Assembly: GCF_024166365.1 (NCBI RefSeq)
Contig: NC_064830.1
Location: 92,620,968 to 92,684,967, forward strand
Origin: Elephas maximus indicus
Taxonomy: Eukaryota; Chordata; Mammalia; Proboscidea; Elephantidae
DNA length: 64,000 nucleotides
Reading direction: 5' to 3'
In this document: one piece after another, positions 1-11,544 of the stretch
How the letters are laid out: each line of letters opens with the position of its first letter
Numbering within the stretch: position 1 is the stretch's first letter
The notes under the pieces: model-generated
Database searches by the model: none
Told to the model about the DNA's origin: nothing
What the model saw: only the letters and a program-made list of their open reading frames with translations
Translations under genes and position numbers: made by a program

Positions 1-2698
1 CATAGAAAACCCTAAGGAATCCTCCAGAAAACTACTGAAACTAATAGAAGAGTTTGGCAGAGTCTCAGGTTATAAGATAAACATACAAAAATCACTTAGA
101 TTCCTCTACATCAACAAAAAGAACATCGAAGAGGAAATAACCAAATCAATACCATTCACAGTAGCCCCCAAGTAGATAAAATACTTAGGAATAAATCTTA
201 CCAAGGATGTAAAAGACCTATACAAAGAAAACTACAAAGCTCTATGACAAGAAATTCAAAAGGTCATACTTGAGTGGAAAAACATACCTTGCTCATGGAT
301 AGGAAGACTTAACATAGTAAAAATGTCTATTCTACCAAAAGCCATCTATACATACAATGCAATTCCGATCCAAATTCCAATGTCATTTTTTAAGGTGATA
401 GAGAAACAAATCACCAACTTCATATGGAAGGGAAAGAAGCCCCGGATAAGCAAAGCATTACTGAAAAAGAAGAAGAAAGTGGGAGGCCTCACTCTACCTG
501 ATTTCAGAACCTATTATACAGCCACAGTAGTCAAAACCGCCTGGTACTGGTACAACAACAGACACATAGACCAGTGGAACAGAATTGAGAACCCAGATAT
601 AAATCCATCCACATATGAGCAGCTGATATTTGACAAAGGCCCAGTGTCAGTTAATTGGGGAAAAGATAGTCTTTTTAACAAATGGTGCTGGCATAAGTGG
701 GTATCCATTTGCAAAAAAATGAAACAGGACCCATACCTCACACCATGCACAAAAACTAACTTCAAGTGGATCAAAGACCTAAACATAAAGACTAAAATGA
801 TATAGATCATGGAAGAAAAAATTGGGACAACCTTAGGAGCCCTAATACAAGGCATAAACAGAATACAAAACATTACCAAAAATGACGAAGAGAAACCAGA
901 TAACTGGGAGCTCCTAAAAATCAAACACCTATGCTCATCTAAAGACTTCACCAAAAGAGTAAAAAGACCACCTACAGACTAGGAAAAAATTTTCAGCAAT
1001 GACATCTCCGACCAGCGCCTGATCTCTAAAATCTATATGATTCTGTCAAAACTCAACCACAAAAAGACAAACAACCCAATCAAGAGGTGGGCAAAGGATA
1101 TGAACACACATTTCACTAAAGAAGATATTCAGGCAGCTAACAGATACATGAGAAAATGCTCTCGATCATTAGCCATTAGAGAAATGCAAATGAAAACTAC
1201 CATGAGATTCCATCTCACTCCAACAAGGCTGGCATTAATCCAAAAAACACAAAATAATAAATGTTGGAAAGGCTGCGGAGAGATTAGAACTCTTATACAC
1301 TGCTGGTGGGAATGTCAAATGGTACAACCACTTTGGAAATCTATCTGGCCTTATCTTAAACAGTTAGAAATAGAACTACCATACAACCCAGAAATCCCAC
1401 TCCTCGGAATATACCCTAGAGAAATAAGAGCCTTCACACAAACAGATATATGCACTCCCGTGTTTATTGCAGCTCTGTTTACAATAGCAAAAAGCTGGAA
1501 GCAAACAAGGTGTCCATCAATGGATGAATGGTTAAATAAATTGTGGTATATTCACACAATGGAATACTACGCATCGATAAAGAACAGTGACGAATCTGTG
1601 AAACATTTCATAACAAGGAGGAACCTGGAAGGCATTATGCTGAGCGAAATTATTCAGAGGCAAAAGGACAAATATTATATAAGACCACTATTATAAGACC
1701 TTGAGAAATAGTATAAACTGAGAAGAACACATACTTTTGTGGTTACGAGGGGGGCAGGGAGGGAGGGGGGAGAGGGTTTTTTACTGATTAATAAGTAGAT
1801 AAGAACTGCTTTAGATGAAAGGAAGGACAATACTCAATACATGGAAGGTCAGCTCAACTGGACTGGACCAAAAGCAAAGAAGTTTCCGGGATAAACTGAA
1901 TGCTTCAAAGGTCAGCGGAGCAAGGGCGGGGGTTTGGGGACCACGGTTTAAGGGGACTTCTAAGTCAATTGGCAAAATAATTCTATTATGAAAACATTCT
2001 GCATCCCACTTTGAAATGTGGCGTCTGGGGTCTTAAATGCTAACAAGAGGCCATCTAAGATGCATCAATTGGTCTCAACCCACCTGGAGCAAAGGAAAAT
2101 GAAGAACACCAAGGTCACACGATAACTAAGAGCCCAAGAGACAGAAAGGGCCACATGAACCAGAGACCTACATCATCCTGAGACCAGAAGAACTAGTTGG
2201 TGCCCAGCCACAATCGATGACTGCCCTGACAGGGAGCACAACAGAGAACCCATGAGGGAGCAGGAGATCAGTGGGATGCAGACCCCAAATTCCCATAAAA
2301 AGACTATACTTAATGGTCTGACTGAGACTAGAGGAATCCCGGCGGTCATGGTCCCCAAACCTTCTTTTGGCACAGGACAGGAACCATTCCCGAAGACAAC
2401 TAATCAGACATGAAAGGGACTGGACAGTGGGTAGGAGAGAGATGCTGATGAAGAGTGAGCTAATTATATCAGGTGGACACTTGAGACTGTGTTGGCATCT
2501 CCTGTCTGAAGGGGGGATGGGAGGATAGAGAGAGTTGGAAGCTGGCAAAATTGTCACGAAAGGAGAGACTGGCAGGGCTGACTCATTAGGGGGAGAGCAA
2601 GTGGGAGTAGGGAGTAAGGTGTATATAAACTTATATGTGACAGTCGGACTTGATTTGTAAATGTTCACTTGAAGCTCAATAAAAGTTAATAAAAAAAA
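1..2698 (+). mobile_element. L1 LINE, 5'-truncated by window edge: ORF2 3' part plus 3' UTR
   Basis: The first 1.7 kb reads as the C-terminal part of L1 ORF2p in more than one frame: an open stretch at 323-805 carries the typical [10 protein letters not shown] and [10 protein letters not shown] type motifs, and another at 1037-1696 carries the C-terminal [13 protein letters not shown] and [11 protein letters not shown] type motifs. Stops between them show that ORF2 is broken. After 1697 comes a non-coding L1 3' UTR with a purine/G-rich tract near 1748-1775 and a short A-rich tail at 2672-2698. The element reads on the plus strand; its 5' end lies outside the window. Confidence 0.93.
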
Positions 2699-2702
2699 AG
2701 TT

Positions 2703-2863
2703 AGAGGTATTGCTTAAGGGGCACTGAGTTTCTGTTAAGGGTGAGAAAAAAAAGGGGAATGGGTAGTGGTGAATGTAATTAACATCACTGAATTGTACTT
2801 TAAAAAATGGTTGAAATGGCAAATGTTCTGTTATATATATTTTACCACAATTTAAAAAAAGTT
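2703..2863 (+). mobile_element. 3' end of an older L1
   Basis: This short stretch has the wording of an old mammalian L1 3' UTR (gggtagtggtgaatg, then tgaattgtactttaaaaaat, then a TATATATTTTACCACAA end). It directly abuts the tail of the younger L1, so the younger copy probably landed at or next to it. The family assignment is from memory and the ends are approximate. Confidence 0.6.
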
Positions 2864-2952
2864 CAGAGGATGCTACAGCCACATAAGGACCCATAGACCA
2901 TGTTATAAATTAAATTGCATCCCCCCAAAATATGTGTTGTAAATCCTAACCC

Positions 2953-3028
2953 CTATAGGGGCAGTTCTACCCTGTCCTATAGGGTCGCTATGAGTCAGAA
3001 TTGACTCGCTGGCACTGAGTTTTGTTTT
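2953..3028 (+). mobile_element. AfroSINE, 3' half only
   Basis: It contains the conserved AfroSINE right half (ggggcagttctaccctgtcc, agggtcgctatgagtcagaa, gactcgctggcactgagttt). The left, tRNA-derived half is absent. Confidence 0.85.
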
Positions 3029-3040
3029 TATAGTGGTTAT

Positions 3041-3192
3041 GGAAACCCTAATGGTACAGTGGTTAAGAGCTATGGCTGCTAACCAAAAAGTCAGCAGTTT
3101 GAATCCACCGGACACTCTTGGAAACCTTATGGGGCAGTTCTACTCTGCCCTATAGGGATCCTATGAGTGGGAATCAACTGGACGGCAATGGG
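3041..3192 (+). mobile_element. AfroSINE, full-length, with target-site duplication
   Basis: The SINE reads from ggaaaccctaatggtacagt through ggggcagttctactctgccc to gacggcaatgg. A 12-bp direct repeat TATAGTGGTTAT flanks it at 3029-3040 and 3193-3204, the hallmark of LINE-driven retroposition. It sits inside the LTR fragment and so is younger than that fragment. Confidence 0.92.
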
Positions 3193-4098
3193 TATAGTGG
3201 TTATAATGCCATTTGGGAAAGGATTTTCTTTGTTATGTTAATGAGGCAGTATTAGTGTAGGGTATGTCTTAAATCAATCTCTTGAAATATAAATGAGCAG
3301 GTTAAGCAAGTGGAGAAGCAAGCAGAAATGGGGAAAGATGGACGCCATGCCACATGAAGATCACCAAGGGGCCGAGGAATAGAAGCTGAAAAGAGACATG
3401 ATTCACAACATATCACCACCAAGAGATCGAGTATTGGTGAGAGGTGAGGCTCTGGGTGATTGCATGTGTGATACCACTCTACAATTTTGTCATAATGAGA
3501 AGTACAAGAAAGCTGGTTGGTTGCTCCTCCTTTCACTAGACAAAGAGATGAACGAAAGAAACGAGCTTAGGGCTTCAGAGTCAAAGCTCAAGCACTGCAT
3601 AAACAACCTCAAAGCTTCCACTTTTGCCTTGAAAGAAAGCCTTGTTTCTTGTAGTAGCAGAGCTGATATTGCTGAAAACCAAAGCCAGAATCTGAAGTAC
3701 AAAGCCCAACTCAATTCCCAAACTCAACTAGCATCTAAAGTTAAAGTGAGGGCATTGATTGGGAAGAAATGGGATCCTGAAACTTGAGATGTGGACACAT
3801 GCGCTGATAATCAGGAAGCTGGGGACGCTAAGCTCCTAAAATCCATTGAATCACTCCTGCCAACAGAACCAGTCTTCTCACTCCCCTCTGAAGAGATTAC
3901 TCCATCTTTGTCTGCTAAGCCACTCTCCCCAGTAAAACCATTAGCATGTTCACCACTCTGATGAGATTCAGCTGTGTCTAAAAAGCCCTTGCCAGAGTCA
4001 TTGCCTGGGCATCGCCTGAGGCAGATGCTTTACAAGACGATGGTGAATGTTCTCAAAACACAGCCCCACCACCCATTTTGGCTTCTTAATCTATAACT

Positions 4099-4962
4099 CA
4101 TTGGTCCAGTTGTGAGGATTTTTGTTTTCTTTATGTTGAGGTGCAATCCATACTGAAGGCTTTGGTCTTTGATCTTCATTAGTAAGTGCTTCAAGTCCTC
4201 TTCACTTTCAGCAAGCAAGGTTGGATCACCTGCAAAACGCAGGTTGTTAATGAGTCTTCCTCCAATCCTGATGATAAAGAAAACAAAATCCTCACAACTG
4301 AACCGATGAGCAACATCATGATAAATGGAGAAAAGATTGAAGTTGTCAAGGATTTCATTTTACTTGGATCCACAATCAACAGCCATGGAAGCAGCAATCA
4401 AGAAACCAAAAGACGCATTGCATTGGGTAAATCTGCTGCAAAGGACCTCTTTAAAGTGTTGAAAAGCAAAGATGTCACCTTGAAGACTAAGGTTAGCCTG
4501 ACCCAGGCCATGTTATTTTCAATCTCATCATATGCATGTGAAAGCAGGACAATGAATAAGGAAGACCAAAGAAGAATTGACGCCTTTGAATTGTGGTGTT
4601 AGTGAAGAATATTGAATATATACCATGGACCGCCAAAAGAATGAACAAATCTGTCTTGGAAGAAGTACAACCAGAATGCTGCTTAGAAGCAAGGACGGTG
4701 AGACTGCGTCTTACATACTTGGGACATGTTGTCAGGACTGATCATTCCCTGGAGAAGGACATCATGCTTGGCAGAGTACAGGGTCAGCGGAAAAGAGGAA
4801 GACCCTCAATTAGGTGGGTTGACACAGTGGCTGCAACAATGAGCTCAAGCATAACAACGATTGTAAGGATGGTGCAGGACCAGGCAGTATTTCATTCTGT
4901 TGTGCATAGGGTCGCTGTGAGTTGGAGCCAACTTAACAGCACCTAACAACAACAGCAACAAC
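4099..4962 (+). mobile_element. RTE-type LINE insertion with inverted 5' end, inside the ERV-L fossil
   Basis: From about 4275 to 4962 the plus strand reads as the 3' end of the elephant-type RTE LINE (C-terminal reverse-transcriptase region and 3' UTR), ending in an AAC-rich tail (ctaacaacaacagcaacaac). The left part, 4099-4272, is the same element read on the opposite strand, so the 5' end is inverted. The 11-bp direct repeat AATCTATAACT flanks the whole unit at 4088-4098 and 4963-4973. This fits twin-primed reverse transcription. The RT-region pieces (4186-4602, 4593-4946) are not in one frame. Confidence 0.9.
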
Positions 4963-7900
4963 AATCTATAACTAGGCTTAAGTCCCAGAGAGCCCCAAAA
5001 AGTGAAGTATGATGTATGACCCAGGAGGAGGTATAGTACACTCCAAAATAACTGCTTGATTTTTCTAATATGTACAAACAGAAACCTGGGGGAATATGTG
5101 TGGGAATGCCTATTAAGGGTTTGAGATAATGGCACAAGGAACTTTGAGATGGATCAACATGAGTTTATTGATATGGACCCACTAAGCACAGATTCTTCTT
5201 TCAGTGTTTCAGCTTGAGAGGTTAGGAAAGGATCTAATAGTTTATTTGGTTGGGTCGCTGAAGCATGGATTACATGGTGGCCTACACTAAATCAGGTTGA
5301 AGTACCAGACCTGCCGTGGCATACTGTAGAAGAAGGTATCCAAAGGCTTAGGGAAATTGGCATGATAGAGTGGATTTATCAGGTTAGACCCACAGATGCA
5401 CACATGAAGTGCCCAGAGGACACACCACTTACCACAACGACGAGGAACAAATTTGTGAAAGGAGCCCCCAGCAACCTTACAGACTGCTGCCATCACTATT
5501 TTATGAAAGTCAGATTTGACAGTGGGAACTGCCCTAACTGATTTAAGACACCCAACTACAATGGAGCTGAGGGATCTTGTTAGTAGTAGGGGCCAAGTGG
5601 CAGCACTCAATCAACAAAGACAAGGTGGGCATGATTAACTTAATGGAGAGCAGAGTCAAAGCAGTAATCAGAAGTGTGACTCATATGGACTTATGGCATT
5701 GGCTACTTAGTCATGGTGTCTCTAGAAGTGAAATAGATGGAAATCTACTAAATATTTACTTGACCTGTACAAGCAGAAGAATTCTAGATCAAATGAACAG
5801 CAGCCTAACTCAAATCGCCAAAATAGGGAGTCATGGCCCATCAATCAATTCCCAGACTTGAGCAAATTTAAAGAGCCACAACCCCTTTAATGAGGGGGAG
5901 GCTGGGTCTACTTGAGGAAGGAATCCAATACACTGCCAAAAACTTGGTGTTAACCTTTCTTCTGGCATTCCCCAAAGGAATCTGCAGCCTTTTACTAGAA
6001 TGACTGTTCATTGGTGAAAAGGAGATTACTGGATATTGGCTCTAAACTGACATTGTTTCCGGGAGACCCAAAATGTCACAGTGGCCCACCAGTCAGAGTA
6101 GGGGCATATGAAGGTCAGGTTATTAATGGAGTCTTAGGTCATGATCATCTCACAGTAGGTCCAGCGTGTTCCCAAGCCCATCCTGTAGTGATTTCCCTAG
6201 TTCCAGAATGCATAATTGGAATAGATACTATCAGCAACTGGAGGAGCCTTAACACTGGATTGCTGACAAGGGATATTATGATAGGAAAAGCTATTAGAAC
6301 TGGCCCTAACTAGGAAAATAATAAACTGAAAGCAATACTGCATTCCTGGAAGGACTGCAGAGATTACTGCCACCATCAAGAACTTGAAGTTTGTAGGGGT
6401 GGTAATTTCCACCCCATCGCCATTCAACTTGTCTATTTGGCCTGTGAAAAAAACAGATGGCCTTGGAGAATGACAGTGGATTATTGAAAACTTAGTCAGG
6501 TGGTGACTTTGATTGCAGCTGCTGTTCCAGGTGTGGTTTCATTGCTGGAGCAAGTTAATACATCTCCTGGTATTTGGTATGCACCTATTGATTTGGCTAA
6601 TGCCTTTATCTCCATATCTGTTTCAAAGGACCACCAGAAGCAATTTTGCCTTCACATGGCAAGGCCAGCAATACACCTTCAGCGTCCTACCTCAGAGCTA
6701 CATCAACTCTCCAGCCCTATGTCATAACTTAATCGGCAGGAATCTTGATATCCTCTCACTTCCATGAAACGTCACTTTGGTCCATTACATTAATGACATT
6801 GTGCTGACTGGACCTAGTGAGGAAGAAGCGTCTATAACTCTGGACTTCATGGTAAAACATTTGCTTGCTAGAGGGTGGGAAATTAATCAGACAAAAATTC
6901 AGGCACCTTCCACCTCGGTGAAACTTCTAGGGGTCTAGTGGTGTGGGGAATATTGAGATATTCCTTCTGAAGTAAAGGATAAGTTATTGCACCTGACCCT
7001 TCCCCCAACTGAAAAGTAGGCACAATGACTAGTGGTCTTCTTTGGATTTTGGAGGCAACATATTCCTCATTTGGGTGTGCTACTCTGGCCTATTTATTAA
7101 GTGACTCAAAAAGCTGCTAGTTTTCAGTGAGGCCCAGAACAAGAGAAGGCTCTCCAAAAGGTTCAGGCTGCCATACAAGTGGCTCTGACACTTGGGCCAT
7201 ATGATCCAGCTGATCCAATGGTACTTGATGTGTCAGTGGCAGATAGAAATGTTGTTTGGAGTCTTTGGGATACCCCTCTTGGTGAATCACAGGGCAGACC
7301 CTTCGGATTTTGAAGCAATGCCCTGCCATCCTCTGCAGATAACTACCGTCCTTTTGAGAAACAGCTTTTGGCTTGTTACTGGGCCTTAGTAGAGAATGAA
7401 CACTTAACCATGCCTACCAAGTCACCATGTGACCTGAGCTGCCCATCATGAACTGGATGTTGTCTGATCCGCACGGCCATAAAATTGGATGTGCACAGCA
7501 GCACTCCATCATTAAATGGAAATGGTATATACGAGATCAAGCCTGAGCAGGACCTGAAGGCACAAGTAAGTTGGATGAGAAAGTGGCCCAAATGCCCATG
7601 GCCTCCACTCTGGTTACATTACCTTCCATCTCCCAGTCTGCACCTATGGTCTCATGGGGTGTTTCTTATGATCAGTTGACTGAAGAAGAAAAAACTCATG
7701 CCTGGTTTACAAATGGTTCTGTGCATTATGCAGGCACCACTCGAAAGTGGACAGCAGCAACACTACACCCCTTTCTGGAACCTTCCTGAAGGACAGTGGT
7801 GAAGGGAAATCCTCCCAATGGGCAGAACATTGAGCAGTGCACCTGACTGTTCACTTTGCTTGGAAGAATAAAGGGCCAGATGTGTGACTGTATACTGATT

Positions 7901-9383
7901 CATGGGCTGTGGCCAATGGTTTGGCTGAATGTTTAGGAACCTGGAAGGAACATGATTGGAAAATTGGAGACAAGGAGGTATGAGAAGAGGTATGTGGATA
8001 AACCTCTCTGAATGAGCCAAAGAACTGAAGATATTTGTTTCCCATGTGAATGATCACCAAAAAGTAACCTCAGCAGAGGAGAATTTTAACAATCAAGTGG
8101 ATAGGATGATGCATTCTGTGAATACCAGTCATCCTCTTTCCCTAGCCACTCCCGTCATTGCTCAATGGGCTCATGAACAAAGTGGCCGTGGTGGAGGGGA
8201 TGGAGGTTATGCATGAGCTCAGCAACATGGACTTCCACTCACCGAGACTGTCTTGGCTACAGCCAGTGCTGAGTACCACTCACTCTGTCAGCAGCAAAGA
8301 CCAACACCGAGTCCCCAATATGACACCATTCCTCAAGGTGATCAGCCAGCAACCTGATGGCAAGTTGATTACACTGGACCACTTCCCATCAAAAAGGCAG
8401 TGTTTTGTGCTTATTGGAATAGACACTTTCATTATGGATTTGCCTTCCCTGCTTGCAATATTTCTGCTTAAAACTACCATCTGAGCACTTAAAAACCCCC
8501 CAAAAACAGAATACCTTATCCACCGTGATGTTATGCCATATAGGATCGCTTTGGATCAAGGGACTCACTTCACAGCAAATGAAGTGCAGCAATGGGCCCA
8601 TGCTCATTGAATTCACTGGTCTTACCATGTTCCCCATCATTTTGAAGCAGCAAGTCTAAAGGCCTTAGTTCCAAAGTGAGGAATGCTCCCACCTGGAGAT
8701 ACATCATTGATTACATTGTACTGAAAGTTAAGAATGCCACCTGGTCACTTTGGGCTCTTTATGCCTAGGATCTACAGGCAAAGAAGGGAGCTACCGTGTT
8801 GGCTGATGTGACTGATTCTGGTTACCAAGTAGAAATAAGATTGATATTACATAGTGGAGGCAAAGAAGAGCATGCCTGGAATGCAGGAGATCCCTTAGGA
8901 TGTCTCTTAGTAATACCATGCCCTATGATCAATGCAAAACTACAAAAACCCAATGCTGACATGACTACTAATGTCCCAGACCCTTCAGGAATGAAGGTTT
9001 GGGCCACCCCACCGGGGACAGAACCACTACCAGCTGAGGTGCTTGATGAGGGCAAAGGGAATACAGAATGAGTGGTGAAAGAAGATAGTTCTAAATATCA
9101 GTTTCCACCACCTGACCAGTGGCAGAAATGGGGATTGTAATTGTTTTGAGTATTTCTGCCTTGTTTGTGTGCATCAATTTTTTTTCACTTATGAAATGTA
9201 ACATTTAAACAGGGCAAGTGCATTTTCAATTGTATGTGTGTTAGTGGTATCATGTTAGGCGCAAGTATGACTTTATAACTGCCTTTATTTCAAGATTATG
9301 TATGGTTTAAGGAGATGTGTACAGGTGCCAAGTTGACAAGGAGTTGACTGTGATTGTTAAGATTGTGTGTCAACTTGGCTGGG

Positions 9384-9970
9384 TGTTATTGTTTGAATTA
9401 TGTCCTCCAAAAATACATGTAAACTTGGCTAGGCCATGATTCCCAGTATTGTGTGATTGTCCATCATTTTGTCACCTGAATGGATTTTTCTGTGTTGTAA
9501 ACCCTATCTCTATGACGCTAATGGGAAACCCTGGTGGTGTAGTGGTTAAGTTCTATGGCTGCTAACCGAAAGGTCAGTTGTTTGAAACCACCAGGCACTC
9601 TTTGGAAACTCTATGGGGCAGTTCAACTCGATGCTAATGACGCAGGATTAGAGGTACTTATGTTAATGAGGCAGGACTCAATCTACAAGATTAGATTGTA
9701 TCTTGAGTCAGTCTGTTTTGAGATATAATATGGTGAAGCGAGCAGAGAGATGAGGGATCTCATACCAACAAGAAAGAAGTTTCAGGAGCACAGTGTGTCC
9801 TTGGACCTGAGGTCCCTGCTGTGAGAAGCTCCTAGGCCAGGTGAAGATTGATGACAAGCACTTTCCCCCAGAGCTGACAGAAAGAGAAAGCCTTCTCCTG
9901 GAGTTCGTACCCTTTGTTAAACCATCCACTTGCAGTGTTTCTGTTATAGCAGCACTAGATAACTAAGACA
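9384..9970 (+). mobile_element. Solo MaLR-type LTR inserted in the ERV-L 3' LTR
   Basis: It begins TGTTATTGTTTGAATTATGT and ends GATAACTAAGACA, like the other LTRs of this family in the window. A 5-bp target duplication CTGGG lies on each side (9379-9383 and 9971-9975). It carries its own AfroSINE, which gives a three-level nest. Confidence 0.9.
9524..9632 (+). mobile_element. AfroSINE, 5' two-thirds
   Basis: The tRNA-derived left part (gggaaaccctggtggtgtag, ctatggctgctaaccgaaag) is present and the element stops shortly after ctatggggcagttcaactc. It lies within the MaLR LTR. Confidence 0.88.
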
Positions 9971-10510
9971 CTGGGTCATGATTCTCAATGGTTTGGCAGT
10001 TAGAATGTAGTTTTACAGTTGTATGATGATGTGATCATTTCCATGATGAGATTCGACATAATGTGATCACTTCCATGATGGGATCTGCTGTGAATAATGA
10101 ATGGGTTGAAAGGGAGTTTCCTTGGGGGTGTGGCCTGCATCAAATATAAATGGACCTTTTTGGCAAGGCTCTTGGGCTTTTGCTTGCTCTGGATTCTGAA
10201 GCTGGCTCTTTTTTGTCTGGCCTCCATTTCTTGGGAGCTGAGCTAGCAGTTTATCTGCCGTCTTTCCTGCTGATTTTGGGATTCATCTGTCAGTGTTTGC
10301 ACCCTGCGAGCAAGAGCCCTGCTGTCTGATCTGCAGATCTTGGGTTCGACAGCCCCTGTGGCTCCGTGAATCAGGAGAGGCCCCTATTCTGACATACAGA
10401 TGTGGGACACTCCAGCCTCTACAATCGCTTGAGCTATTTCCTTGATATAAATCTCCCTTTACATATAAGTTTTACTGGTTCTGCTTCTCTAGAGAACGCA
10501 GCCTAAGACA

Positions 10511-10799
10511 ATAACTAAGACAGACCATTTTGTTTTACCCCCTCATTTCACCAATGACAAGCTTGTGATGTTGATAGCAAACTCATTGGTTCTTATTTTG
10601 TGCCAATCTCTGTTCTAAGCACTTAATCATTTAATATTCACAATGGTCCTGCAAATGAGTTCATGTTTAGCATAATGCTGGGCTTACAGTAGGCCAAGGG
10701 AGTATGAAGGATGAGGAGGGGCTGTAGAGGCAAGCTATGTACCTTACCCTATCTTTTCTACCACTCCGGAAGGCTCCTCCGTTACAGCCTGTTAGGTAC
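10511..10799. other. Spacer with a possible MIR/L2 fragment
   Basis: No gene is seen. Around 10585-10690 the wording (tgtgccaatctctgttctaa, then ttaatattcacaatggtcct) resembles an ancient MIR or L2 piece. Confidence 0.4.
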
Positions 10800-11539
10800 T
10801 GTGACGGTTAAGGTTGTGTGTCCACTTGACTGGGCCATGATTCTCAGTGGTTTGGCAGTTATGATGTAGTTTGGCAGCTATGTAATGATGCAATCACCTG
10901 CACAATGAGATCTGATATAATGTAATCATCTCCATGATGATATCTGCTATGGGTAGACATTCAGTTGAAAGGGAGTTTCCTTGGGAGTGTAGCCTGCATC
11001 CAATATAGGTGTACTTTCTGGCAAAGCTTTCCGGCTTTTGCTTGCTCTGGATCCTGCAGCTGGCTCGTTTGTCTGACCTCCAGTTCTTGGGACTTGAGCT
11101 AGCAGCTTACCCACCAATCTTGGGTTTCATCAGCTTCCGTAGCCTGTGAGCCAGAGGCTTGCCTTCTGACCCGCTGATCTTGGGCTTACTAGCCCTCGCA
11201 GCTTCGTGAATCAGGAGAAGCTTCCAGCCTGACTCACAGACTTGGGACTTTTTAGCCTCTGCAACTGCACGAGCAATTTAGTTGATATATACCTGTCTCT
11301 CTATACATTTTGGAAACCCTGGTGACATGTTGGTTAAGAGCTATGGCTCCTAACCAAAAAGCCAGCAGTTTGAATCCACCGGGTGTTTCTTGGAAACCAT
11401 ATGGGGCAGTTCTACTCTGTCCTATAAGGTCACTATGAGTCGGAATTGACTTGATGGCAACAGATTTGGTTTTTTGGTTTTATATATGTATTTACACGTT
11501 TCACTAGTTTTGCTTTTCTAGAGAACCCAGCCTAAGGCA
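10800..11539 (+). mobile_element. Solo ERV-L type LTR with a nested AfroSINE
   Basis: It starts TGTGACGGTTAAGGTTGTGT and ends GAACCCAGCCTAAGGCA, the same LTR type as the ERV-L 3' LTR at 9349-10510. The 5-bp target duplication GGTAC lies at 10795-10799 and 11540-11544. An AfroSINE (about 11311-11488) splits its 3' end. It is a fossil with no internal region. Confidence 0.92.
11311..11488 (+). mobile_element. AfroSINE, full-length
   Basis: It reads tggaaaccctggtgacatgt, ctaaccaaaaagccagcagt, ggggcagttctactctgtcc and gagtcggaattgacttgatg, then a T/G-rich tail (tttggttttttggtttt). Confidence 0.92.
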
Positions 11540-11544
11540 GGTAC

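Larger units (their letters stand above)
2886..3395 (+). mobile_element. MaLR-type LTR fragment with AfroSINE insertions
   Basis: The segments 2886-2952 and 3193-3395 match the LTR type seen in reverse at 57562-58156 and 59741-60119: the gcatccccccaaaat start region, the gttatgttaatgaggcagta motif, and the tcaatctcttgaaatataaa promoter-like motif. The copy is a fossil, interrupted by SINEs, and it ends where ERV-L-like sequence begins. Confidence 0.7.
3396..10510 (+). mobile_element. ERV-L class endogenous retrovirus fossil (internal region plus 3' LTR), broken
   Basis: An old, inactive provirus. Recognisable regions in order are a gag-like part (about 3.4-5.9 kb, starting with a coiled-coil-like stretch), an aspartic-protease-like part (about 6.0-6.3 kb), reverse transcriptase (about 6.3-7.0 kb), RNase H (about 7.0-7.9 kb), integrase (about 7.9-8.75 kb) and a dUTPase-like region (about 8.75-9.1 kb). 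The last of these, placed after integrase, is diagnostic of the ERV-L group. No env region is seen. The 3' LTR spans 9349-10510 and is split by another LTR. No matching 5' LTR was found; the left end abuts a different LTR fragment. The coding regions carry many disruptions, consistent with great age. Confidence 0.88.

Noticed and set aside
3041-3192. tRNA-like box words in the SINE heads
   Set aside because: They belong to the tRNA-derived head of AfroSINEs, repeated many times in the window, and do not form a functional tRNA gene.
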